Below are positions 1-7,552 of a DNA stretch of 14,098 nt, piece after piece. Both the position numbers and the translations under genes were made by a program. The notes below the pieces were generated by a model. It was not told where the DNA came from. It saw only the letters and a list, made by a program, of their open reading frames with translations, and ran no database searches. The first letter of the stretch is position 1. Every line of letters starts with the position of its first letter. Source of the stretch: an uncultured Clostridia bacterium (GTDB lineage Bacteria > Bacillota > Clostridia > Oscillospirales > Oscillospiraceae); contig CAMEIK010000012.1 of NCBI GenBank assembly GCA_945918315.1, positions 1-14,098 of the forward strand, written 5' to 3'.

Positions 1-459
1 CAGCTCCAATCTCCCCAGCTTACCGCCCAATGGGAACAGGAACTGCTTGCCATCCAGTCCGGGACGCAGGAGCCGGAAAGCTTCATGGAGGGCATCTGCG
101 CCATGCTTCAGGAGATGTTTATGGAATACGCACCGGTAAAGGGAGCGGAGATCTTGTTTCCGTCTGCTGAGAATACTGTTGGTAACTGTCCCCGGTGTGG
201 TCAGCGTGTGACAGAATCTCCCAAAGGTTTCTTCTGCTCCAACCGGGACTGCTGCTTTGCCATTTGGAAGAACAACCATTTTTTCACGGCCAAGAAAAAG
301 GAGATTACGCCCCAAATTGCAGCTTCTTTTCTGGAAAAGGGGGAAGCTCTTTTGCAAGGCTGCTATTCTGAGAAAACAGGGAAATCCTACGACGCCAAAG
401 CAGTGATGGAGGATGATGGTCAACAGACCCGTTTCTGGCTGGTATTTGCCCATGAATGA
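1..459 (+). CDS. topB: DNA topoisomerase III, C-terminal part (5' end outside window)
   Basis: The frame is open from base 1, so only the last 152 residues are present. The first residues (LTAQWEQEL, then FMEGI) match the end of the type IA topoisomerase core, where the phrase 'LT..WE..L..I..G....FM..I' is characteristic. A C-terminal zinc-ribbon-like module follows, with CPRCGQRV and then FFCSNRDCCFAIWKNNHFF, ending in TGKSYDAKAVMEDDG. This module is typical of TopB copies carried by clostridial conjugative elements. Type IA topoisomerases relax and decatenate single-stranded regions. The catalytic tyrosine lies upstream and is not in the window. The stop codon overlaps the start of the next gene by 8 nt, implying translational coupling within an ICE operon. 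The family call is firm; a housekeeping TopB is less likely because of the neighbour. Confidence 0.88.
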   Translation, partial: QLQSPQLTAQWEQELLAIQSGTQEPESFMEGICAMLQEMFMEYAPVKGAEILFPSAENTVGNCPRCGQRVTESPKGFFCSNRDCCFAIWKNNHFFTAKKKEITPQIAASFLEKGEALLQGCYSEKTGKSYDAKAVMEDDGQQTRFWLVFAHE

Positions 460-823
460 AGTGCAAATCATGACCCCGGAGCAGCTGACCCAGGTCAGAA
501 GGCTGATACCCCAGAAGTGCTGCAACTACGACAAAGGACATTGCCTGGCCCTGGATGGGGACGAGCCCTGCCAATGTGTCCAGATGTGGTCTTACTCCCT
601 GATCTGCAAGTGGTTCCATTTCGCCGTCCTGCCCAACAACTGGGAGCTGTGCGCTCAAATCCATAATAATCTCCCGCAAAAGCGTTGCGCCGTATGTGGA
701 AGGCCGGTCTATTCGCTTTTCCACAGAACGAAATACTGCCCGGACTGCGCTGTTAAAATGCGGAAGCTCCAGGAGACGGAACGGCTTCGCCGAAGGTACA
801 GAAGGCAACACCGCACAATGTGA
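452..823 (+). CDS. Cysteine-rich VLP-type conjugative element protein
   Basis: This is a 123-residue basic, cysteine-rich protein. I start it at the ATG at 452 rather than at 413: the 452 start overlaps the topB stop by only 8 nt, and the family normally begins shortly before MTPEQL. Visible features are CCNYDKGHC (residues 23-31), CQC (40-42), the FAVLP motif with Val59-Leu60-Pro61 that gives the family its name, and two CxxC pairs at 79/82 and 96/99 that could bind zinc. The tail is strongly Arg/Lys-rich. Proteins of this family (Cys_rich_VLP in Pfam, from memory) recur beside relaxase and topoisomerase genes in clostridial ICEs. No enzymatic role is established; nucleic-acid binding is an inference from the zinc ribbon and basic tail. 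Confidence 0.8.
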   Translation: MNEVQIMTPEQLTQVRRLIPQKCCNYDKGHCLALDGDEPCQCVQMWSYSLICKWFHFAVLPNNWELCAQIHNNLPQKRCAVCGRPVYSLFHRTKYCPDCAVKMRKLQETERLRRRYRRQHRTM

Positions 824-1108
824 GCTGCGGGCTTCGGCGGGTCTTTTGCCCCATCCGTGCAGCTGAAGGAAATGGAAAATACACAAAGTATTCCCACATT
901 TCCAGAACTTTCGTTTGGGTCAAAATCCCTCGCCGAATTTCCTTGTCCCATTATGCAGTGTTGCCTTAAAGTCCCGCATTTAAGGCCCCAAAAGTCCAGT
1001 AAAATCAAGGACTTTTTCTGCCGGAAACCGCATCGGTAATAGAGTGATACGGCAGGGGCAGAAATCGGGTTTCAAATGCGGGAATTTGCCCCCATGCAGC
1101 TCATGTTT
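824..1108. other. Non-coding stretch between ICE backbone and IS debris
   Basis: I see no convincing gene here; short open frames on both strands have no ribosome binding site and no family resemblance. The stretch holds an inverted repeat, CCCGCATTT at 973-981 and AAATGCGGG at 1074-1082, with about 92 nt between the arms. A related phrase (CCCACATTT) lies earlier, near 893. It could be an ICE intergenic or transfer-origin region that once led into the next backbone gene, but no nic-site motif is recognisable. Confidence 0.4.
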
Positions 1109-1381
1109 GTGTACCGTAATCCCTTCATACCATTTGAATTCTGTAACATCTGTGAGCCATTTCTCGTTGAGATTATCCGCATGGAAATTACGATTTAAGA
1201 TGTTTTCGGCAAGGAACTGGGCATCCCTGGCATGGCGCATACAGCCATTGTTGGCGTACTTAATTGTAGACTTAATGCTCTTCTTCTGGCAGATCCGGCG
1301 GATTCGCTTGTCGTTCACTTTCATATGCTGGTCATGCCTCAGATCATCCGCAATTCTGCGGTACCCTTTAGTGCGGAGCAT
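1109..1381 (-). pseudogene. IS3-family transposase OrfB, internal fragment
   Basis: The minus strand encodes about 90 residues typical of the HTH_21 to integrase-core transition of IS3-type OrfB. They include KGYRRIADDLR (5-15), VNDKRIRRICQKKSIKS (22-38) and LNEKWLTDVTEFKWYEG (71-87). Asp78 in the WLTDVTEF phrase corresponds to the first acidic residue of the DDE catalytic triad. The homology then stops: after about WYEGITVHK the normal 'LSAILDL' continuation is absent, and the reading runs into unrelated ICE sequence. The other two catalytic acids, the N-terminal part and OrfA are all missing. It is therefore a dead fragment truncated on both sides, and it abuts or overlaps the IS110 remnant at its upstream end. 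Confidence 0.75.
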
Positions 1382-1700
1382 CTCTGCTCCTGGACCGGCA
1401 TTTGTCCCGGCAATCGCGGAAGCGCAGGCAAGCGAAAAAGTGGAAGGACGAACAAGGGAAATGCGGCACTAAAGACTACGCTGATTCAATGCGCCAATCA
1501 GGGAAGCAGGTGAAAGGGCTCATATTATCACGCACAGTGCCAACGCATAGCTGCACGCTGCTGGAAAACGGGGGTGACCATTGCGGTCGCTCATTCCATG
1601 CTGATTGCCATCTACCATATTCACAAGTATAAGGTTCCGTTTCATGTCCTTGGCTCTGGATACTATGACAGCATCAACCGAGAGCACAAAATCAACGATG
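1367..1700 (+). mobile_element. IS110-family transposase, C-terminal remnant with internal stop
   Basis: Read in one plus-strand frame this gives AEHLCSWTGICPGN, then SAGKRKSGRTNKGNAALKTT, a TGA stop at 1511-1513, then in the same frame YYHAQ, VTIAVAHSMLIAIYHI and VPFHVLGSGYYDSINRE. This is the recognisable order of the Transposase_20 (IS116/IS110/IS902) domain, including the serine of the SAGKRKSG motif. In IS110 enzymes that domain supplies the serine-type catalytic site. The N-terminal DEDD (RuvC-like) half is absent, and homology ends near 1700, just before the stop of the GH2 gene on the other strand. The remnant marks the left edge of the sugar-gene cargo. It is clearly inactive. Confidence 0.75.
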
Positions 1701-1720
1701 CCTTGCGAGTTATTGCTTTT

Positions 1721-4120
1721 TTATTCTACATTTAGCTCCACGCATTGCTCCCCCATGCCAGGCGCACTGACCTTGATCTGGATTTTCCCTGCGCTGTCTC
1801 CCGCACGAATCACAGCCAGTGCTTTGCCGTAGTAGGTGGTATGGGTCTTTTCGGTAAAGCACTCTCCCATGTTCGGCTTGGCAGAGCCAAGAGCCAGCAG
1901 GCTGCCCGCGCCGCTTACCATCACCGTAATGGGAACATCTTCAGAGGACTTGGTGATCCCATCCCGGCCGGTGAGGTCGATTGCCAGATAGCAGAGATCC
2001 TGGCCGTCGGCATGCAGCGTGGTCCTATCCGGACGGAGGCAAAGCTCTGTCGCACCTTCCGCGGTGCGCATGGTCTCCCTTGCGATCTCCGCCCCGTTTC
2101 CGTCATAGCTGATGGCGGTGATGGTACCCGGCTGGTATATTACCTTCGGGAAGACTGCCTTGTATTCCTTGGTTTTCTTTCTGCCATAGGACTTGCCATT
2201 AACAATCAGCTCAGCCGCGACGCCTGAGGCATAGACCGTAACCTTGGTCTTTTTACCCTCGCAGCCCTTCCAGGACCAGCTTGCCACCGCGTCCGTATCG
2301 CGCCACATGGTAACCGACCCGGTCTCTCCTGCATGGGTCAAGGGCTCCACGCCGATCCCAGGTTTGTTGCTCAAGCCCCAGACCAGGCGGTTCCACTGCA
2401 CCTCCGGGCGCAGTTTGCCGCAGATATCGATGACACCGCAGCCGCCGGAAACGATGGGGGCATCCTCACCGGGCTTCTTGAAGCTTTTATACCGCACGGT
2501 GCCGATGCCGGATTCGCCAAGATAGTCCCAGCCCGTCCACATGAAGTCGCCGATCACATAGGGGAGCTTCCTGACATACTGCCAGTTGCGATAGAGATTC
2601 TTCGGCAGCGTTTCAGAGCCGACGATCACGCGGTCCGGGTGAAGCTTGCCGTCCATCTCATAACGAGAGGCGGCGTAGTTGTAGCCCCCGATATCCAAAT
2701 AGGAAAACGCGACTTCTGTGGCCTTATCGGCGGCGGGCTTGGCCGCAGACTTTTCAATAATTCCGCCCATATGGTTCATCAGCAGGTTAAAGAATGCGCT
2801 GGTAGGCAGATTATCCATTGTCTGGCTGCCGTTCTTGTTTTCCTTACCGTCCTTTTTATCACCGTAGATCCCGCCGCCCTTGGCGGTCATGCTGCAGAGC
2901 ATCAGATTGATTCCCATCGTCACAGCTTTGCCCGGGTCAAGCTCTCTTGTCAAAACGGCAAGCTTTCTGCACACCTCCTGCCCCGCCGGGATAGCCAGCT
3001 CGGAGATCTCGTTACCGATAGAGTTCATCACAACACAGGGGTGATTATAGTTTTTCATTACCATAGCATTCAGATCCTGCTCCCACCAGGCCAGGAATTC
3101 CTGATTGGCGTAGTCGTAGGGATTTTTATGCACCAGCCAGTTGTCACAAAACTCGTCCATCACGTACATACCCAACCGGTCGCAGGCCTCCAGAAGCGCT
3201 TTGGATGCGGGATTGTGGGCGCTGCGAATGGCGTTGAAGCCCGCTTCCTTTAGAAGCCGCACTCGGCGTTCTTCAGCCGAAGTGAAGGAGCATGCGCCCA
3301 GAATACCGTTGTCGTGGTGGATGCACGCGCCGCGGAGCAGGGTCTCCTTCCCGTTGACGAAAAAGCCCTTCACGTTCCAAGCCAGCGTACGGAAGCCGAA
3401 GGAATCCTCCGTCTCATCCACCGTTTTGCGGTCCTGAAGCAGCTCGACACAGCAGCGGTAGAGCTCTGGGTGCTCTGCGTCCCACAGGCGGGGAGACGTG
3501 ACCTTGAGTGACACCTCCGCCGTACCCTCGGAAACAGGTGCAACGGACTCAGCTGCGACGGAGTCTCCGTCATAAATCTTCACGCAGATCTCATCGCCGC
3601 CACTGGCGCTGACCTTCACATTGACAATGTCATTGTTCAGGGTGGAAATCAACAAGCCATCCGGGAGAATGTGACTGGATTCTCCGGAATACAGGCTGAC
3701 ATTGCGATAGATCCCGCTGCCAGAGTACCAACGGGAGTTAGGGACGGCGGAATTGTCTGCTATGACGGTGATCTCGTTTTCCTCTCCGAAGCAAAGATGC
3801 TCGTCCAGCAACACATAAAAATTGGAGTATCCATAGGGCCGCTCCGCTGCAAGGCTGCCGTTGATATACACCTTCGCGTTTTTGTAGACCGCCTCAAACT
3901 CCAGGATATGCGTCCGGCCGCGTTCCGTTTCCGGGAGAGCAAAGCGTTTGGTGTACTCATACACGCCGCCGGGAAAGTACCCACAGGCTCCGGCGGTGGC
4001 TGCATTTCTGTCCCGCTTCTCAAAAAGCATCGCGTCATGGGGCAGCGTGACAGGTTTCGGTTCGGCGCTATCGCCCTGCTTTTTGCATGTCCAGTGATCG
4101 TTAAAGCTTGTTTTCTTCAT
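1721..4120 (-). CDS. Glycoside hydrolase family 2 beta-glycosidase (beta-galactosidase-like)
   Basis: This is a 799-residue cytoplasmic enzyme with no signal peptide. The GH2 sugar-binding domain comes first (about 1-150, with SRWYSGSGIYRNVSL), then an immunoglobulin-like domain (about 150-245) and the TIM barrel, opening with FFVNGKETLLRGACIHHDNG and followed by NAIRSAHNP (296-304). NSIGNEIS places the acid/base at Glu371, and VGSETLPKN places the nucleophile at Glu503; FMWTGWDYLGE (526-536) closes the barrel. The C-terminal part looks like DUF4982 (about 590-680) plus an Ig-like domain. A stretch rich in Gly and Lys (about 412-465) separates the two catalytic glutamates; I recall it as normal for this subgroup. 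The strong site AAAGGAG overlaps the upstream deacetylase stop, 14 nt before the start, so it is the last gene of the operon. Substrate is uncertain: beta-galactoside is the default, with beta-xyloside or beta-glucuronide possible. Confidence 0.88.
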   Translation of the reverse strand: MKKTSFNDHWTCKKQGDSAEPKPVTLPHDAMLFEKRDRNAATAGACGYFPGGVYEYTKRFALPETERGRTHILEFEAVYKNAKVYINGSLAAERPYGYSNFYVLLDEHLCFGEENEITVIADNSAVPNSRWYSGSGIYRNVSLYSGESSHILPDGLLISTLNNDIVNVKVSASGGDEICVKIYDGDSVAAESVAPVSEGTAEVSLKVTSPRLWDAEHPELYRCCVELLQDRKTVDETEDSFGFRTLAWNVKGFFVNGKETLLRGACIHHDNGILGACSFTSAEERRVRLLKEAGFNAIRSAHNPASKALLEACDRLGMYVMDEFCDNWLVHKNPYDYANQEFLAWWEQDLNAMVMKNYNHPCVVMNSIGNEISELAIPAGQEVCRKLAVLTRELDPGKAVTMGINLMLCSMTAKGGGIYGDKKDGKENKNGSQTMDNLPTSAFFNLLMNHMGGIIEKSAAKPAADKATEVAFSYLDIGGYNYAASRYEMDGKLHPDRVIVGSETLPKNLYRNWQYVRKLPYVIGDFMWTGWDYLGESGIGTVRYKSFKKPGEDAPIVSGGCGVIDICGKLRPEVQWNRLVWGLSNKPGIGVEPLTHAGETGSVTMWRDTDAVASWSWKGCEGKKTKVTVYASGVAAELIVNGKSYGRKKTKEYKAVFPKVIYQPGTITAISYDGNGAEIARETMRTAEGATELCLRPDRTTLHADGQDLCYLAIDLTGRDGITKSSEDVPITVMVSGAGSLLALGSAKPNMGECFTEKTHTTYYGKALAVIRAGDSAGKIQIKVSAPGMGEQCVELNVE

Positions 4121-4134
4121 ATTTTTGTTCTCCT

Positions 4135-4875
4135 TTAAATAATGCGGAACGCTTCGCGGTTTGTGCAGTAAATAATGTCCGGTTGTCCGGCGATGGCAGC
4201 AAAGAGGCGCTCCAGGCCGTCCCAGCTTGCCTGCCCCTTCCCGTAGTCCATCTCATAGCCGTGACCCCAGAGATATAAAAGCAGATCCCTGTCCGCCGCC
4301 TCCGCCTGTTTGAAGCTCTCCACCAGAGTCATGGCGTTGCCGAGAATCACAGAGGAAGATGGGCGAAAGTTCAGGGGATTGGCCGGGAATTCGAAGCTGC
4401 CGGAGGGATAGACCGCTCTGGCATAGAGGTAGCCCTGCTTTTTCAGAAAGGCCTCCGCCGCAGGCGAAACAGAGCCTCGGGCATAGGCATGGCCGACGAT
4501 GGTTTCCCCAGTCAGGTGCTCCAGGGTTTGCTTGTCTTTGCCGACTGAATTACGCAGCCCCTGTTCATCGAGCTTCTTTAGAGGCTCATGGAGAAAGCCG
4601 TGACTGGCGATCTCCATGCCTTCGTAGACCTGCAGGATTTCGTCCTCCGGGATTCGGTTATGTGGCACATAGGAGAAGGGCCAGCGGTGCCTGACGCCCT
4701 CTTCGCAATCCTGAAAAGAGAAGGTGCCGATGCCCATTACCTCGCCGCGCTGCCCGAACAGACCGGAGTTAAGATTGAAGGTTCCCTTTAATCCGTATTG
4801 TTTCATCAGAGCAATGATCCGCTTGTCCTGCTCGAGGCCGTCGTCAAAGCTGAGCGTAAAGTACTTCTTTCCCAT
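4135..4875 (-). CDS. NodB-type polysaccharide deacetylase family protein
   Basis: This 246-residue protein has the carbohydrate esterase 4 / NodB fold. The first motif is SFDDG at 9-13 (Asp11 likely base, Asp12 metal ligand). The second is SHGFLHEPL, with His92 and His96 completing the Asp-His-His metal site. HAYARGS (129-135) sits where the usual RxPYG strand lies, and WGHGYEMD (203-210) carries the His of the last motif. There is no signal peptide, so unlike peptidoglycan deacetylases it should act in the cytoplasm, probably on acetylated oligosaccharides. Its ATG follows the esterase stop codon directly, with GAGGAG at 4882-4887 inside the end of the upstream gene, so the two are tightly coupled. 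Some members of this short intracellular group have no proven activity. The fold is a firm call; the substrate is inferred from context. Confidence 0.83.
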   Translation of the reverse strand: MGKKYFTLSFDDGLEQDKRIIALMKQYGLKGTFNLNSGLFGQRGEVMGIGTFSFQDCEEGVRHRWPFSYVPHNRIPEDEILQVYEGMEIASHGFLHEPLKKLDEQGLRNSVGKDKQTLEHLTGETIVGHAYARGSVSPAAEAFLKKQGYLYARAVYPSGSFEFPANPLNFRPSSSVILGNAMTLVESFKQAEAADRDLLLYLWGHGYEMDYGKGQASWDGLERLFAAIAGQPDIIYCTNREAFRII

Positions 4876-6003
4876 TTATAACTCCTCACCGGTAAGCGCT
4901 GCCAGATCATAGGCTTCGGCCATCCGCTCACCGCCCATCGTATTAGGATGTAGGTGGTCGCCCTGGTGGTAACGCTCATCCACCCAGGAGGGATTCCTTT
5001 TGTCCCGCAGCAGCTGGTCCGCATCAAACACATAGTCGAACTGCCCGCAGTCCCGGATCCATGTGTTGATCTTCACGCGCAAGGCTTCCATCTCCGGGGT
5101 ATAGCCTTTTTTAACAAAGCCCTCCCGTGGTGTAAGCGTCTGCATGACGACCCGGATGCCGCGGTCTTTCAAGGCTTTGGTCAGGCCTTGAATTGCCTCC
5201 GTGTAAGCGTCAAAGGAGATCGTCTGCTCCGTCTTCCTCGTGTAATACGCCACATCGTTGACTCCCAGAGCCAGGATCACGGTATGGAGATTGTCAAAAC
5301 TCAGAACGTCTCTCTCAAAACGGGCGACTCCCTTTTCTCCGTAAGAGCTGCCCATAAAGCCGGGCACCTGGTAGAGCAGGCAGTTGCCGCCGATCCCGGC
5401 GTTCAGCAGTGCGTATTTTCCGCCGAAGCACTCAAACAGCCGCTTTTGTAAAGGCTTGACCCAGCGATTCATGGCTGTGATGCTGTCGCCGAAGGCGACG
5501 ATCAGCTTGCTGCGTTCCTCGGATTCGACCTCTACCCGATCCAGAGAAACGATTGCGTCGTAGAGATTATACTGCTGCTTATAGCTCTCCTTTTTTACTT
5601 CCGGCAGGGTTTCATCCGCAGTATGATCTCCCGGATAAGCTACGGCCTCCTCCAACGTCATGTTGCTGTCTCGCGCCTTGGAGGCATAGAAAAGCCGGAT
5701 CTCCAGCGTATCGCCTGCTGAAACCGGCAGATCGATCGGATCGGAGAAGGTATGTCCGCCTGTCGGAATCGTGAATGCTTTCTTTCCACCGCAAGAAATG
5801 GGGACCGGCTGCCCCTTTGCCCGCACCGTGACCGCGCCGATGACATAGGGCTTCTTCCCGTAGATGTTGGAAAAGCGCAGACGGATCCGCTTACCGGAAA
5901 CCGGAGAGCCGACCGGGAACACCACGGTTTTTTTCTTCCCCTGCAGCATGCCCATGGCAAAGGACGGTGCTGCAGCCTGACTCCAGATTGTAGTCCAATT
6001 CAT
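4876..6003 (-). CDS. SGNH/GDSL-family esterase, two-domain
   Basis: This is a 375-residue protein. Residues 1-165 form a beta-rich N-terminal domain (KRIRLRFSNIYGKKP, then GAVTVRAKG) seen in front of many bacterial carbohydrate SGNH esterases. The hydrolase domain carries block I FGDSITAMNR (Ser174 nucleophile), block II NAGIGGN (Gly205/206), block III LALGVND (Asn249) and block V GDHLHPN (Asp349, His352). There is no signal peptide or membrane segment. The expected reaction is removal of acetyl groups from sugars, complementing the deacetylase encoded immediately downstream without any gap. The ATG has a strong AAAGGAG site and lies 22 nt after the GH43 stop. Acetyl-xylan or acetylated pectin oligosaccharides are the likely substrate classes, but nothing in the sequence fixes this. 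A lysophospholipase-type role is unlikely given the neighbours. Confidence 0.87.
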   Translation of the reverse strand: MNWTTIWSQAAAPSFAMGMLQGKKKTVVFPVGSPVSGKRIRLRFSNIYGKKPYVIGAVTVRAKGQPVPISCGGKKAFTIPTGGHTFSDPIDLPVSAGDTLEIRLFYASKARDSNMTLEEAVAYPGDHTADETLPEVKKESYKQQYNLYDAIVSLDRVEVESEERSKLIVAFGDSITAMNRWVKPLQKRLFECFGGKYALLNAGIGGNCLLYQVPGFMGSSYGEKGVARFERDVLSFDNLHTVILALGVNDVAYYTRKTEQTISFDAYTEAIQGLTKALKDRGIRVVMQTLTPREGFVKKGYTPEMEALRVKINTWIRDCGQFDYVFDADQLLRDKRNPSWVDERYHQGDHLHPNTMGGERMAEAYDLAALTGEEL

Positions 6004-6025
6004 GTTTTTTTACTCCTTTCTATGT

Positions 6026-7489
6026 TTATGCAAAAGCAATATCCAACAAATCCAGCTTGCCCTTTCCCCGATAGCGCAGGTAGACGGGGCAGCAATTCGC
6101 CGGACAGTCTGCCGCAGCTGCCAGCTGATCGGGAGAAAAACGGATGTGATAGGTCGTCCAATCTGTCGTGGGAGAGAGGATGAACTCTGCGATCGCCTTT
6201 CCGTCTTCTCCGCCCAACAGCTCCAGCATTCCGTTTCCGCCGCGCACCGTCACAGCAAGCTCTTCGGTCTGTGTCAGATCGAAATACTTATAGCCCACAA
6301 CGCAGGCATTTCGGATATCGGTAACAAAGGACTTCGGTGCATTTGCTTCACTGCAGGCAGTCACGGGGTGCTCCGTTGGCTCCGGAGGCTCGTAGTCCGG
6401 CCCATCCTGTGTCACAAAGGGGCCTCCCATGGGGTTGCGGATGCCAAGAACGCCCCTGCCGCGCAGACAGCAGGCGATGGACGCTGGATAGCTCCCCTTC
6501 CCTCTGAGCGGACCGCCGTTCAAGCCGCAGCTGGTGGCCTCCACCATGGTGATACTGCCGTCCTCTGCAATTGTAATCGGCTCTGCGACCGCTTGCCGGT
6601 TTTTCCACTTACCGTTGGTCGTGCGATGATCGAAAACATACCACTGTCCTTTTACGCAGACCAGGCCGCCATGACTATTTCCCATGGGATAGGAGGCATC
6701 CATCAGCTTTCGCCCCCGGTATCCGATGTCACTGGAGGAATGGATAGGCCCTTTGTGGATAAAGCCTTTATCGGGAAAAAGGCTCATGGCATAGTTGAGA
6801 CCTGTAATATCCGTTGTGGGGTAGACCAGGTAATACCAGTTTCCGATGTGGCGAATCGAGGGGCCTTCCCAATAATTTGGCTTTTTGGCGTTGAAATCCG
6901 CTGGGAGAAGAATAGTGGGCTCAGATCTGATGGTCAGCATATCCCGATCCAACTCCATCACGAATAGTCCCACGATCTTATGCCCGAAACGGCCGTTGGA
7001 GGGCTGCCCACTCCCCACATAGAGATAGATGCGGCCATCGGTGTCCACCAGAACCGCCGGATCAAATACAAACCAGTCTTCCGCGCGGGAGCCGTAAACC
7101 CTGCCGCCAGGAAAATGTACGTCGCCCAGATACTTATATTTTCCTGCCGGGGTATTGCACACGGCGACAGAGGTGACGGAGGAATTGGCAACTGAATAAT
7201 ACAGATAATAGCGGCCGTCCGTCCCTCGAACCACGTCCGGCGCATAATAGGACTTCTGATCCTGGTTCCACGGGGTTTGCTCTTTTCGGTAAATGACCCC
7301 CTCGTAGCGCCAGTCGCTGAGATCGTCTTCCGGGGCTGACCAGGCCACATAATCGTTGACGCAGTAGTCCTTGCTCCCGAAGCGGTCATGGCTCCCGAAG
7401 ATATACAGCCTGCCGTCAAAAAGCCGAGGCTCTGCATCCGGGATGTACTCCCAGCTGGGGAGATATGGGTTATAGCATTGTTGTTTCAA
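6026..7489 (-). CDS. Glycoside hydrolase family 43 protein with C-terminal carbohydrate-binding-like domain
   Basis: This 487-residue cytoplasmic protein is a five-bladed propeller glycosidase. The three GH43 acidic residues are readable: the base in YIPDAEPRLFDGRLYIFGSH (Asp18), the pKa modulator in FVFDPAVLVDTDGRIYLYVG (Asp143) and the acid in NYWEGPSIRHIGNWYYLVYP (Glu208). SHGGLV near 272-277 matches the conserved metal-site histidine region. The last 110 or so residues (about 378-487) resemble a CBM6-like beta-sandwich. The start is TTG, chosen because GGGAGG lies 9 nt upstream and the only nearby ATG is out of frame. It is first in the four-gene operon, divergent from the AraC gene. Known activities in the family are beta-xylosidase, alpha-L-arabinofuranosidase and galactan hydrolases; which applies cannot be read here. 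Confidence 0.87.
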   Translation of the reverse strand: MKQQCYNPYLPSWEYIPDAEPRLFDGRLYIFGSHDRFGSKDYCVNDYVAWSAPEDDLSDWRYEGVIYRKEQTPWNQDQKSYYAPDVVRGTDGRYYLYYSVANSSVTSVAVCNTPAGKYKYLGDVHFPGGRVYGSRAEDWFVFDPAVLVDTDGRIYLYVGSGQPSNGRFGHKIVGLFVMELDRDMLTIRSEPTILLPADFNAKKPNYWEGPSIRHIGNWYYLVYPTTDITGLNYAMSLFPDKGFIHKGPIHSSSDIGYRGRKLMDASYPMGNSHGGLVCVKGQWYVFDHRTTNGKWKNRQAVAEPITIAEDGSITMVEATSCGLNGGPLRGKGSYPASIACCLRGRGVLGIRNPMGGPFVTQDGPDYEPPEPTEHPVTACSEANAPKSFVTDIRNACVVGYKYFDLTQTEELAVTVRGGNGMLELLGGEDGKAIAEFILSPTTDWTTYHIRFSPDQLAAAADCPANCCPVYLRYRGKGKLDLLDIAFA

Positions 7490-7504
7490 AGCGAAAATCC
7501 TCCC

Positions 7505-7533
7505 TTTACACTGAACTTACAGTATGGTAAAAT
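7505..7533 (+). promoter_or_regulatory. Sigma-A-type promoter of the AraC-family gene
   Basis: TTTACA at 7505-7510 and TAAAAT at 7528-7533 are separated by exactly 17 nt and lie 19 nt before the regulator's ATG at 7553. Both hexamers match the consensus at five of six positions. Confidence 0.6.
7510..7523. promoter_or_regulatory. Small inverted repeat in the divergent promoter region, possible operator
   Basis: ACTG (7510-7513) and CAGT (7520-7523) are mirrored around six bases. The repeat sits in the spacer of the AraC-gene promoter and overlaps the candidate GH43 -10. The arms are short, so chance is a real alternative; AraC proteins more often bind direct repeats, and none is evident here. 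Confidence 0.25.
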
Positions 7534-7548
7534 AAAAAAAGGGGTGAA
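7521..7548 (-). promoter_or_regulatory. Weak candidate promoter of the GH43-led operon
   Basis: On the minus strand TTCACC (7543-7548) and CATACT (7521-7526) are 16 nt apart, each matching the consensus at four of six positions. The site interleaves with the divergent AraC promoter. A weak, activator-dependent promoter would fit control by the adjacent AraC protein. Confidence 0.3.
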
Positions 7549-7552
7549 GGCT

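Noticed and set aside
305..886. 193-codon minus-strand open frame across topB and the VLP gene
   Set aside because: Both plus-strand genes have clear family motifs and translational coupling; the minus frame is a shadow.
2720..2890. Gly/Lys-rich stretch between the two catalytic glutamates of GH2 as an unusual insertion
   Set aside because: From memory, a similar stretch is shared by a subgroup of Firmicute GH2 enzymes with DUF4982-type C-termini, so it is probably normal.
2333..3253. 306-codon plus-strand open frame opposite the GH2 gene
   Set aside because: It is a shadow of the GH2 coding strand: no ribosome binding site, His/Ala-rich low-logic composition, and the opposite frame has complete GH2 motifs.
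6002..6967. 321-codon plus-strand open frame opposite GH43
   Set aside because: It is antisense to the GH43 catalytic residues, has no ribosome binding site, and its composition is typical of a mirrored frame.
7388..7552. N-terminal extension of the AraC-type protein from 7388
   Set aside because: It would overlap the start of GH43 on the other strand and bypass the well-placed promoter and ribosome binding site before 7553.
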